DNA of 64,000 nt, from the NCBI GenBank assembly GCA_038503065.1, contig JBCAMK010000003.1:62001-126000 (forward strand), in the 5' to 3' direction. Each line of letters begins with the position of its first letter. The stretch's first letter is position 1. Position numbers and translations under genes: made by a program. Under the pieces are notes generated by a model. That model had not been told where the DNA came from. It did no database searches and saw only the letters and a program-made list of their open reading frames with translations. Source of the DNA: Paragyromitra xinjiangensis (Eukaryota; Ascomycota; Pezizomycetes; Pezizales; Discinaceae). Shown here piece by piece: positions 27,178 through 37,951 of this stretch.

Positions 27178-28522
27178 GTTCCCCTAGTAGTAGACCCGAC
27201 CATGAGTAGCGGATGGATGTTCAACTTCGCTTGATAGACTCATCAACTCATTCCCTGCCTGTTTACCTTGTGGGCGCACTCTTTCGCTTCTGCCTGTTTT
27301 GTCTCCTTTGTCTTTTCGAACATTCTTTTGCTATTCTCCTTTGTTCATTTTATTTAGCACGCGGGTATCACCCGCCCACTCCCTGATTTCCTTTGTCTTT
27401 CAGACATTCCCTCACTGTCCTCTCCTTTGTTTAACCCGTTCGACACGCGAGCATCGCTCATTTCTCGCTGCCGATTTACTATCCGATAACTTTGAGAGGA
27501 GGAATATTTATAGCAAAAAAAATGTATGGAGAGTTATATTATAACGAGTTTCACGATCCATACCCAAGATTTTTGATACATATGGCAGATTTGTCGCACC
27601 TGGGCATTCCCCTAAATAAGCGCGACAATTCATATGAAACTACATGTATTGATCATTATAGAGATGAGCTCCCGGGACACACGTACTCAATCACGAAATC
27701 CACTAGGCATTATATCTGAATCCATTCACCGCTCGCCCTGCGCTACAGAGCTTCTCGGAAGCCCCTGCCAATACTTATCGTTCGAAGTGACATTGTCAAA
27801 TATCACTCATGGTCACCTATGCTGGGAGCAGCGGTTTCAAGAATGCTTTAAGATGATATAAAATATACAGTACCGTTGAGATAACGGCTGCTTGAGAACG
27901 CAAATACGAGCAGAGCACCTTCCCTAAAGCACTACCTCGTCGGATCGATAATCATTCTCCGGCCTACAGGGAGAATGGGACACGCGCAGGCGCAGCGAAA
28001 GGGAGAACAGCTTAACCAATGGCTTGGAATCAAAGTGAATACCTAGTCTGAAGCATGATGGGTTCACGATAATCTGATGCACATATCAATTTTCGAGCCT
28101 GAAGCTAGTCTTAAAGCGGGACTCATTCGAACCTGAGGTTCGACTTCTTACTATTTAAAACACGTTGTTCTGCAAGATATTAGTGATCAGGCTCGAACTT
28201 GCAGTCGAGCTGGATTTGGACATTTGTGATAGTAATCTTTGGTTGGTCTCTTCACCCTCCTGCAGCTGCAAGGTCAGCATGGGTTCCATTCAAACCTGGA
28301 AGCACACATCAATTCTCAGTTCGAACCTGAGCCTTCCTTCATCTTGAGCAAGTCTAAACTCAAGAAGCATAAGATTAGCAACTTCCCCCCTCCTCTCTCA
28401 TATCGATTTTCGCCCATCTCCCGTCACCAACCTCTATCGCTCCAGACTACCACCGCTTAAACCTGCTCGTCTTTTTCTACGCTAAACTTCGCCCCCACCA
28501 TCTACGGCAACTTTATCCAACC
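27178..28522. other. Spacer between the two zinc-finger paralogues
   Basis: Contains the pyrimidine-rich 3' flank of copy A (27240-27480) and the promoter of copy B. Short open frames at 27492-27719 and 27634-27861 overlap and have no motif. Confidence 0.45.
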
Positions 28523-29394
28523 ATGGAGCCTGCAAGGTGATCCTTTTTTTTTTAGGGTGCTGACGATCAGGCTCGAAAGTAGTCGAACCGCACAGTCCTC
28601 CTCGGAGTTATTCGATCAGGCCCTCCGCAATGCAGCCAATGGCCTTGATGCAGCCGACCATTTTGTCCCTGAGTTATTCGATCAGGCCCTCCGCAATGCA
28701 GCCACGTGGGATGAATCCCACGATCTCAGCAACGATAGCCTTGATGCAGCCAACCATAAACCTGAGCATGTCGTCTCCAACAGGAACACCGTCCATGGTG
28801 TCGGATCTAGTGCTCAACCGTCTATGAGCTTGGCGGAGGCTCCAATCGTAGCCCTTGCTCGTGCGAGATCAAATCTGCCAGATGAGGATAGTACTCCCAC
28901 CGAAAACTCTAGAACTAGAGAGCAATTACCATTCACCTGCGATACTGGTATACTCTGGTACAGATGCAATCGCAAGTCTATGTATGTATTATCCAACAAT
29001 GTTGATGTTGAACGTACTGACATACCCAAGTTGGCCACATAAATGCAGCCGGAAAATGGTGAAGAATAAAGCCGGTACCGCTACAACCCGGACCAGGAGA
29101 ATTATGGACTGTGGATTCCCCAAATGCTCAGCAACATTCAAATATGTCAAAGCATTCGACCGCCATTACCGCACGGTGCATATCCGCGCAGCGAAAACCC
29201 TCAAGCTAGACTGTACGGTTGAAGGCTGCCATCGGGTTGGCGAGGAGGGCTTCACCAGGAAAGATAATCTCACTCAACATCTGAGGAGTGTTCATGGAGA
29301 GGTTATCCCCAAGAACCCAATGCGATTCAACGGCTTCGACAGCCAGTACAATCCAGTAGTAGTGAGGGGTCAATGGGCGAACATCGAAGATTGA
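28523..29394 (+). CDS. C2H2-type zinc-finger protein, copy B, about 259-262 aa
   Basis: Paralogue of the gene at 26419. Exons: 28523-28536 (MEPA plus two bases), 28571-28981 and 29031-29394. The first intron is 34 nt, or 43 nt if the later in-frame AG is used. The second intron (49 nt) sits at the same place as in copy A, with the same gtatgta donor and caag acceptor. Fingers read CGFPKC with HYRTVH and CTVEGC with HLRSVH, nearly identical to copy A. The N-terminal part is longer because the unit ELFDQALRNAA occurs twice, encoded by a perfect 34-bp repeat (28605-28638 and 28671-28704) at an in-frame 66-bp spacing. A partial third unit (LDAAN) follows near 28740. The zinc-finger half is conserved while the N-terminal half has diverged. 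Confidence 0.8.
28605..28704 (+). repeat. In-frame 66-bp tandem duplication inside zinc-finger gene B
   Basis: A 34-bp segment beginning gagttattcgatcaggccct is repeated without a mismatch 66 bp downstream. The part between the copies (ccttgatgcagcc) recurs near 28740 in altered form. The absence of mismatches suggests recent slippage or unequal exchange. Confidence 0.85.
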
Positions 29395-30158
29395 GTTTCG
29401 ATATCGATGAGATTTATAAACGTAACGGGCTAACTAATGCCCTTTTCTTGTTCGACTGCCATCCCTTTCCCACTCTTTCACGAGTACCTTTCAAATTTAC
29501 GCCACCCATTCTCTATCTTTCTATCATACTACGTTCTTTGTTATCTTCTCTCCTTGACCACTCTATTAAGCCGATCACTTCTATTTCCTTTCGTCTCACC
29601 CAAATACCACTCTTTTCTTCAGTTTCATAGTGTCAGACGTTTTTATGGCAACGGAGCCACACGTGGCGAAGCTATGGAGAGTTGGATTAAGGACAGCTAT
29701 AGCTATCAATTATCACGAATTTTCTTAGAAATGTGTCCCTCCGCTAAAACGTGATCTATGGATGACTAGATCCTTCTTCGAGTAAAATCTTGTGAGACAG
29801 AACTCATTATGTCTGAGATATATCCTTCGGAGACCTTTGAACATGAAGGAAACACTATCTATAACCGACCTTTCCCCCTGCTTCGTGATCACACTGTTTC
29901 GGGGATGGATTGGTAAGAGAAATGGAAAAATAAACTCTTAGATTATAATATGAATTTCTATATTTCTACATGGGGATATTATTTTCCATACCTTTTGCGC
30001 TTCTAAAAGTAGTTGAATTTTGTGTTGTGTTGAGCCGGCAAACTATGATTCGGCTATCCCAAGCACCTGGCTATGGGTTACTGTTCTGATGCCCGAGATT
30101 CCAAGCCTAATGATTTCTGGTACGTTCCTCCTCCGTGTCTTAATCTATTTAGACTCAT
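29395..30158. other. Intergenic, no gene seen
   Basis: 3' flanks of zinc-finger gene B and of the PKR1 gene (convergent). The C/T-rich stretch 29450-29620 resembles the 3' flank of copy A, extending the duplication. No supported coding frame. Confidence 0.45.
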
Positions 30159-30569
30159 CTACCGGCTCTTCTTCTCTTCAGCCTTTCCAAGTCCATTGTT
30201 GTTGCCTTGATTCCGATCGCCCCGTTGTGCCAGCTCCATCTTCCTCATTTCTTCAACTTCCCGTGTAAACCACGCCTTCTCGTCATCATTCTCCCTCCTT
30301 TCCCGTTCGATCCGTATTTTTCTCAGCCTCTCAGCCTCAAGCTCTACTTTCTTCATCTCAGCAACCTCCCGTATAAACCACGTAATGCCAGCCCACAGCC
30401 CTCCGCAAATTAAATTCAAAAAGACGAAATGCCAGCTCCGGGTACCGACGAGAAGGAAGATAAAGGTAGACTGAAGGAGCGCGAATGAGACGTGTGTTGC
30501 AGCGACTAGCGAGGCGTTTGTGCCAGGCTGGAAAACGGAGGCCCAGATCTCGTGGAAGAAATTTGACAT
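30159..30569 (-). CDS. PKR1: PKR1-like V-ATPase assembly factor of the ER, 136 aa
   Basis: Single-exon gene for a Pkr1-family protein, which in yeast resides in the ER membrane and helps assemble the V0 sector of the vacuolar H+-ATPase. The N terminus MSNFFHEIWASVFQPG and the following ATHVSFALLQSTFIFLL match the family signature. There are two predicted membrane helices (about residues 24-42 and 47-65, the second ending LICGGLWAGITWF). The C terminus is a charged, Arg/Glu-rich helix. It contains an internal near-duplicate: WFIREVAEMKKVEL and, about 36 residues on, WFTREVEEMRKMEL. The gene is divergent from the SDHAF3-like gene across 265 bp. Confidence 0.88.
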   Translation of the reverse strand: MSNFFHEIWASVFQPGTNASLVAATHVSFALLQSTFIFLLVGTRSWHFVFLNLICGGLWAGITWFIREVAEMKKVELEAERLRKIRIERERRENDDEKAWFTREVEEMRKMELAQRGDRNQGNNNGLGKAEEKKSR

Positions 30570-30834
30570 TTAAATAATTTCCCGTACTGTAAAATAAAGA
30601 GTCAGTGATCGACCTGGCACGAGTGGAGCAATAGGAAGTTGAGAGAACGTACTAAAGTGGAATAGGGATAGGGGGGTTGAGAGACTCGCTGGATTACCGG
30701 GAAAGTTGGGATTGAGAAAACTCCAAGAAAACCGGGTAACATGACACTGACCCGCGATTGGCTAAGGCTCTGTATCTCCGACATCAACCTGCTTCTCGTC
30801 TCATCAGTTCGAATTGAATGGAAATTCTCTGAAA
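30570..30834. promoter_or_regulatory. Shared divergent promoter of PKR1 and SDHAF3-like genes
   Basis: Only 265 bp separate the two start codons (30569 on minus, 30835 on plus), so both promoters must lie here or overlap the 5' UTRs. No TATA box or known operator stands out. Both genes encode membrane-complex assembly factors, one for the V-ATPase and one for succinate dehydrogenase. Confidence 0.6.
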
Positions 30835-31599
30835 ATGCGGGCATTTTATCGTCTTCTCGCCTCCCATGGGATTGCTAATTCGCCATCATCGTCTATCCTT
30901 AGAAATCCCCCCAATCTAGGCACGTGCATTTACCATGTACCTTAATTGGACTTCATTCTGGTGCTAACTCGGCAATACAGCTCTCCTGCCACCAATCCCG
31001 CTATACCGAAGGCTACTGAGGGCTCATAGACACAAGCTACCAATAGAGGTCTGTGATAATCAGTTTCTGGATTCTTTCGAGTTCCAATTGCCGACTGATA
31101 ATCATGAGTCAGGAAAGACTACTGGGAGATGAATATATCAAGTCGGAGTTCAGGCTGCACAGAGATATCGAGAACCCTCTGCATATTGTAAGCACTGGGT
31201 TTCATTATTCCGACATGTTATTCAATGCTTTTTCTCAGATATCCGTGCCCAGGTCTCAAGCAAAACTATTGCTGAAGGCAAATGAAGAACTAACCGAACC
31301 CTGTGTTCTTTAGGTCGGCTTCCTGAAGGAGTGGCAGTTATACGCACAAGCCTTAGAGGGAGACACATGGCAAGAAGGAAAATTGGATACCGAGAAGCTC
31401 GATAAGATGAGCGGTATTGGCTAATTTACTCTTTATACTTGGTTCTGGATCGACACAAGCTAATTCTCTAAATGTCTACTCATGACTAGATCAACAAATC
31501 GGACAACTATACGAACTTATGCGGGTCATCAAAAAGCCGCAAAGTAATGGTGAGGAATCCGGAGAGGGAAACGGGAATAGTGTTCCGCCCGCAGTATAG
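30835..31599 (+). CDS. SDH7: Succinate dehydrogenase assembly factor 3 (Sdh7/Acn9-like), 145 aa, 5 exons
   Basis: LYR-family mitochondrial matrix protein that protects and matures the iron-sulfur subunit of succinate dehydrogenase. Exons: 30835-30919, 30981-31048, 31113-31187, 31314-31413 and 31490-31599. The presequence MRAFYRLLASHGIAN is Arg-containing and lacks acids. The core reads LLPPIPLYRRLLRAHRHKL (LYR-type motif LYRRLLR), ERLLGDEYIKSEFRLHRD, VGFLKEWQLYAQALEGD and DQQIGQLYELM. The first intron (30920-30980, 61 nt) appears to start with GC instead of GT (ctag/gcacgt). No GT donor at a nearby position keeps phase, and the joined codon gives Ala before LLPP. The C-terminal tail is Gly/Glu/Asn-rich. 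Length is normal for the family. Confidence 0.9.
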
Positions 31600-32155
31600 A
31601 ACTTGGTACAGTACCTTGTATATATCATGTACCATCATCCTACTAGGCTTGATTAAGGTTTCGAGAACAAATATTTCCGTTGTATTGTTGATATAAGGTG
31701 TTAGTGAGGATTCCCCCAAAAATTACATAGCGAAGCCGAGCGGATTTTATTGGGCACTAAGCAACTTTAGCTCCGTTGGCAAGAGCAGCTCCCCTATAAA
31801 AAGCCTAGAGAAAGCCTCCCCAACACCGGGGGCCGAGCCGGATATCTCTTTATTCTACTCCTGTGGACTTGCTAGATCTCAGCTATGCCTGGTACTCTTG
31901 AAACGGACTTTACTGCTTCTGCGTCATAGGTAATCACTCGGCAGAAATTATAAAACAAATTTTTATTAGGTGCATGCCCAAGTTACATGAATGAGAGAAT
32001 ATAAAAATAATTAGCGTTTATTCAGAAACTATCCGCGTAATCTATCCCGCCTCCCGCCTCCAGATCATTCCACCTTCTCATAGATCAGACCGTCATCCTA
32101 GAATAACCATGTTAGCAACTGATTTGTCAAACCTGTCCTTTGATGACTGGATATC
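31600..32155. other. Intergenic, no gene seen
   Basis: Convergent 3' flanks of the SDHAF3-like and L-amino-acid oxidase genes. No coding frame or repeat was recognised. Confidence 0.5.
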
Positions 32156-35058
32156 TCACCATCTCCCCATCCATGTGGAAGTGATATTCTTAGCCTCATC
32201 GACAAGACCAAACTCGAGCATCAATTGAACAGTCCCTCTAACCGCAGATTCGAGAGCAGACGAAATCCAGGCATGTGTGTATGCTGTGTGTTCTCCAACA
32301 AAAATAATCTAAAGTTTGTGAGTATATATATTCATCCTACAAGAGCCTATTGTGGGGTTATACGTTATTCTCGGTTTCGAAGTAGGAAGGAATATATAAC
32401 TCGTGTTGTCCCACACTAGGCTCTGCCCACGAAGCGGCGATGTTTTCGTCTAGCAACCAGCATTGGCGATTGTGTCTTGATTGGAACCGTTAGCATCATA
32501 TATGTCAATCTAGAAAACTAGAAAAATAAATTACCTTCCGGTATACTGCTCCTTAGCAATTGGCCCGTGGATTTCGACTATGGCGTCTAGGACATATTGG
32601 ACGTGTTGCTCCTCTGTCATGGCTACGAAACGCACAGCAGAGTCATCGCTAGCGTAACTAGCGAGTAGAACACCCGGTCCTGTGCGATTCAGTTGATATG
32701 AGGGATAACAGAAACTTGAGAGCCCTAATGATTCCGTTAGTTCATTTCCCACCACATTGGAACGAACTGGAGCAATCGGACATACCAGGAATATCGCTGC
32801 TTCCACAACCTCCGAAGATTGGTTTATCGAGATGCTCCCAGAACCTGGTCTTAAATTGAAGGGCGACCTATATCATGGATTTAGTTTGGGTGTCCGTATT
32901 TCATCCTAGGACTGTGTTGGAAATTTGTTTAAGCCCACCTTGCATGCTGTGTTGTACTCCAAGCTGTCTATGGCTCGGCCTAAGACACTGGAGAAAGCTA
33001 GCGGATGGTCAATAAAGTCACAGGAGAATTAACTGGGCTATGGTACTTACTTGGGAGCTTCCAGTGGCGGACCTGGGTAAAAGGCACAGTAACCAAAGCG
33101 TAATCAAAGACCTCATCTTGGAGAGTGCTTGCTGTGAGGTTACTTTTCCATGAAAACTTCACTTGATTCTGCCCAGCCAGGTATTCAGCTTTTTGGATTC
33201 TCCGGCCGAACTTGACTCGATCCCCGAGAAGTGGTCGGAATGCAAGAGGAAGTCTCTCGAGGCCTGCAATGCGGTTTACTCGTTAATGGAATAACATTTA
33301 AATGGGTAGGTGTATTTCTCTCACCTTTATCGATGGTCCTCCAGGTTGTAGCGGAGAAGTAGAAGGTTTCGAATCTGGATTTCGTTAGAATCTAGCCATG
33401 TCTAAGTGTGTATCCCAGAGAACTTACAAACCACCCCAAAAGGCACTATCCCCAGGGGCACCGAAAGCAGCGATTGCCAAATCGGTGGTGTTAAGATCAG
33501 CGCCTAAATAATGGCGGATAAACCCGTACTCTGACCAGTCATCCCATCCATCGTCTAATTGTATATTAGCCACTGTTCTGCTTCACATGTTTTTCGGCAT
33601 CTCGCTTACCGATATATTGCTTGTGTGCTCGATACATGTTATCGGCTAATGCGCTTGTCCATTCAGGGGTGAAGAAGGTGTCTGCCACTTCCTGCTGCAC
33701 TTTCTGCAGAGCCGGAGATATCGGTGCAGTAGTAGCGTTTGCTGCTTCCGCTGCCTTAATTCCCACAAGCGACGTTAGCTTTTTGATTTCTAAGTTAATT
33801 CGTGGATTTCGCTCCTCTTACAGTCGGGACTGTTCCATCAGCATTCCTTACACCGTTAAAGTAATATGGCGTGTTTGGATTAGATTGGATCCATGGGATG
33901 AAATTCACAGACAAATCAGGACTGCCGCCATTGAGCTCGTTCAGCTTCTGGGCCAACTGAAAGACGATTTGGTGGTCCTTGATGTCAAGAGTCTCGTTCG
34001 TTGACGGATAATGTATTTGGATGGGAACTATAAGCGAGTTAGGATGCGAATTGGCTAATTACTACTGAGGCAGGTGCTTTGCGATAGTACTGCACTTACA
34101 TCGCATGGGTCCCATTTCTAACACGCAGATGATTAGTTAGTTACAGCTCGTAGGGGTTCTCGTTCCGTAAGTTCGGAAACACCTCGTACCTTGATACTGG
34201 TAATCTTCTGGCTTCCCTTCGAGGTAGGCTGTTCGGATACGTCTGTGCGACGGGATTAGTTACATTCCGCATTGCAGCTATCAAAATAGAAAGTTGCATT
34301 GCATACCCTCCAACCCGCTGAGAAGACTCGATGATTTCAAAGTTGTGGAACCCTTGGGATTCCAAAATAAGCTATATACAAGCATTAGCTGCAGTCAACC
34401 GGCGATCAGGACCTGTTAGAGAACTCACACTGGTCATCAAGCCAGACATTCCACCACCGATGATTCCGATCCCTTGAAATTCCCGCAACCGTTAGCAATG
34501 CTATAGGAGGGGGGATCAAGGCTTAATACTTTTGCTCTTGGCTGCCTGAACATCAACCTGACTCACGTTACGTCCCTTCAGGTATGCAACCCCATCGAAC
34601 CAGGGCCCAGTGCTATCAATTCCACTGCTATTGTCCATTTTAATCGACACGGGGGTGTCGCGCCTGTTAAGATACTGTTTAAGGCTTCGCTTGTGTTTCG
34701 GCTTGAAATTCTGCACGGAGCTTTTCGCGATCAATACTTGGGTTTCGGGATCCCATGCAGTCAAGCAACCGTTACTCGGTGAGCCTTCTGGCACTCTCCA
34801 TACCAAACGAGATGAACGAGAAGCTTGCACTCTAGTAGCTATGTTGTGGTGGGTTTCTGCGGAGGATGAAGGGTCGCAGCTGCCATAGTTCACGTCTATC
34901 GGGTGGTCCGATGGAGTCAATACCTCAATATGGATGTTTGCAATTCCAGTGTCCAGGGCAGTTCGTGTCTCTAGCTGGATAGCATTGTTGACAGGTGAAG
35001 CAAAGACTGTACTGGTGATACCGATACCGAAGAGAAGAGCTCTTTTGACTGTCGCCAT
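32156..35058 (-). CDS. Secreted L-amino-acid oxidase (flavin amine oxidase), 681 aa, 15 exons
   Basis: FAD-dependent L-amino-acid oxidase, releasing ammonia, H2O2 and a 2-oxo acid. Minus-strand exons: 35058-34530, 34472-34429, 34371-34307, 34242-34190, 34117-34100 (18 nt), 34027-33822, 33754-33610, 33554-33428, 33374-33325, 33263-33051, 32997-32939, 32867-32786, 32724-32535, 32475-32364 and 32308-32156; all phases agree. A signal peptide (MATVKRALLFGIGITSTVFA) precedes about 155 residues without clear similarity. The dinucleotide-binding motif RIGIIGGGMSGLMTS starts near residue 177. It is followed by IIESSQRVGGRIRTAYL, YQEMGPMRFPI (built across the 18-nt exon), LGDRVKFGRRIQKAEYL, VALQFKTRFWEH, and the FAD-closing HNRQCWLLDENIAASWAEP/IIFVGEHTAYTHAWISSALESA. 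The donor at 32938 is set by phase and conserved sequence. Nitrogen scavenging or H2O2-based defence are the usual roles in fungi. Confidence 0.92.
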
Positions 35059-36089
35059 TTTCGATCTCGTTTTGCAGTTTGATGTCTTGGGTATTGCTGT
35101 AGAACCTGGGGGATCTGGTACCTTATTATACTTTACGGCTGACGTGTACTAGTGACCCATTCACAAGGCTCGTATAGACGCATGATGGTTCGTGCTGTGT
35201 CCCACAGTCAGTGGAGGATTTATGCTCCGCTCGCGGTCCAGTAAGGCTGGTTACATAGGCGGGCGGATTAGTAGTACCTCGCTTTGGATTACGTATCTAA
35301 ATTTTATGTTGTATCACCGAACATTATCTCGACTTGTTATCATAAGGGCTGCTAATATTTCTTCAGGGTTGTACTACGGTGCTAGTAACGGGATGGATTG
35401 TACAATTGCTTAACCAAGCCCTAAGGCTCAGCCCAGCTGCAGGGTTTACAAGGTTAACAAGATTCACGCACATATGAATACGGGATAGAGCCAATACGAA
35501 AAGCAAACCATAGCGTTGAAGATTCGGAAACTCGGGGCAGAACCTGCGAAGTCGGCGACATCCTGCCGAGAAATAGGGCTGAGACATTAACGGCCGTAGG
35601 TAAGAACGTACTCTGTTGATGTCATCCGAAGGTCTGTGCTACAGAAGGTGACGGCATGAAGAGACTCGACTCGTGGAGTGTTTCTGGTTGTTATTTCCGA
35701 TTTTTAGAAGGATGCCAGCAAAGCCTTGCACCAAGGAAAGATGTTCCCAGGAAATGACGAATCTACCAAACGCATTGCTCGTTACAGTATCTACAGCCAT
35801 TAATTAGGTGACTTGCGTTGCAATGTCGATCTTGTATTTCAAAGCATGTACCAAATAAAGTAGAGTACGGACGCTACTGGAAATATGTGATCGGACTGAT
35901 ACGGATAGATTTCTTGATCTGGCTGCCTGTCAAGGCTGATAAAGTGATTGTTGGAGCATTGGGTATGCACAACAGTGTGAATACGAGGAATCACCAGTTA
36001 CCGGTGTAACACAAGCTTAAACCCCGGGAATGTGTCAATTGAGCCTCTCCAATGATTAATAATTATCGTTTGTTCAGGAACAAATATAG

Positions 36090-36250
36090 TGGTTCACGGG
36101 CGCACGGCGGATGTGGGGTCTAGGCTTGGCAAGGACTATGGATAGGGTACAGGTACACAAAACCAGCGCCCTACCTATCCATAGCAATAGTCCTTGCCAA
36201 GCCTAGACTCCCATCCGTCATCCGACCATATCCGCCGTGTGCCCGTAAGC
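36090..36250. repeat. Foldback inverted repeat, about 160 bp
   Basis: The left arm has cgggcgcacggcggat and ggtctaggcttggcaaggac followed by atggatagggta (36097-36149). The right arm (36170-36247) is the reverse complement of these blocks in order, with two small insertions (about 16 bp near 36211-36230 and a few bases near 36185). The loop is about 20 bp. No coding capacity; target-site duplications are not obvious. Confidence 0.75.
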
Positions 36251-36446
36251 TACTGTACCTATTTCCGCCCCATCGGGTATTCGCAGATAGCCGAGTCACG
36301 CCACTATAGCACGATAAACCAGCCTGGCCCTCTACTTATGTGAGAGTTGTGGATAGCTACTTGTTGCATGAATGATAGCGAAAGGAATAAATGCGGGCTA
36401 TCTTAAGCCAGGATAATTTCGATTCGTAATTTCTAGGGCTGTGCTA

Positions 36447-36783
36447 GATACCGTACGTACTCTACAGTCGCTCCTGGGTCAGCGACGAGACTGGACCAGT
36501 GACGAACAAGGGCCTAGAGAGGAGTAAAGCAACGAGTATTAATGGCTTAGGGCTAGTTTTTCCTGCTGTTCAAGCGCTATTCGTCGCTGGCCCAGTTTCG
36601 TCGTTGACCCAGGAGCGATTGTACTCTTCAAATACGACCTGCACCTGCCTCACGCTAAACTTAATATGGTGCCCAATGTGGCAGAAAAAGAGATAGCCAC
36701 AGGAACTCGACCATTCAGAAGATTACTCTATGCGCAAGCCACGGGGCATGTGCAGGTCGTATTTGAAGAGTGCATACGGTATT
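36447..36783. repeat. Composite foldback element with nested inverted repeats, about 337 bp
   Basis: The outer ends match in inverse orientation: gataccgtacgtactct on the left, and its diverged reverse complement agagtgcatacggtat on the right. Inside are two further inverted pairs. One pairs 36467-36510 (cgctcctgggtcagcgacga) with 36580-36619. The other pairs 36621-36645 (actcttcaaatacgacctgc) with 36749-36771. This suggests one foldback element with an insertion or repeated slippage. There is no transposase frame. Confidence 0.72.
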
Positions 36784-37951
36784 ATTCATTCCTGACCCTC
36801 TGAATTTCTTACTACATATTTTCAACAGTGCTAGAGGCATTGCTTGTTAGTCGGCCTCTTTTTTCGCCTATTCGTCGACCTTTAATTTTAACTTCTATGC
36901 GTTCTCACCTCCGATCCTATTCAGCCCTCGTTTAAACGGTGGAATATCTCCCCAGACTTCGGTGCTCGGAGGCTTCGGACCGATCGGCGAGGGTCTTATG
37001 AGGATTGGCACGCAACAGGCTTATGGGCTCGGAACTCTTAATTGGTGGAAAGCTTGTATATATACAGAGACGGTTCCCCGTTGCATAGCCTTTACTCTCC
37101 GTCGAGATGTCCGAGTTATATTTGGCATGGAGGGCGTGCTAGATAGCTTGGTAGCTAGTCATCTAGCCTACAGATATTTTACCGCATGAATATAAAGCCT
37201 TGGTTGTATTCGGTGTAATTCCTATATGTACCACATCATTTGGGGATTTGAACTTTATAAATCGCAAGCACTTAACCTGGGTGACCGGTGAGGGAAACCA
37301 TAAACTAGAATCAAGGGTTCGTGTGCTACATCTGAGCTATAACTATGTACATATGTAGCTCTGAGGGCACAAGTACCAGACAAGGTACTTTGGGAGTAAT
37401 GATTGCGATGGTTCTCGATAACTTTCGCCTTAAGCTTCCTGTGTTAATAGATGAGCTTACTTGCGTTGGGCCATCCTTGAAGCTAGCCCCTTTGGCGCTT
37501 TGAACAAAAATGTTTAATTGACACCACTGTTTTGGTTATTAAAAATATTAGCAACATGTATATCCATACGTACCGTCTCAAAAATAACCATTTATATGTC
37601 GAGATCTTGTGTTAACTGGCGGGTCGGGCCGCAATCTGTAGGTCTCAGATGCAAGTCTGCTTGGTGGCACGTGTGCACTGAAGTTCAGCAGCCCCAACCC
37701 AACGTTGTACAAACACAAGTAAAAGGATATCAGAAGGAGCAATGGGTAGAACTTTCACACCCTGAGTTCCTTTACGGTGATGGCGGCGACTGGGGAAATA
37801 AGTGACGGTAATGTTTTGACTGGTAGTCGGAATGCTCTCTGGTCTACATGGAAAGCTGTCTGAGGTACTGATCTAACCAATAACTGCGGCGAAGAGCCCA
37901 ATAAGGTCGGTTTGTTTCGTTTAATAGGCGATTCTTTGCGATCGCTGTTCG

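Noticed and set aside
37265..37345. tRNA-like sequence on the minus strand (tagctcagatgtagca near 37340)
   Set aside because: The D arm does not pair, no B-box matching ggttcganncc follows at the right distance, and acceptor ends do not pair; at best a decayed relic.
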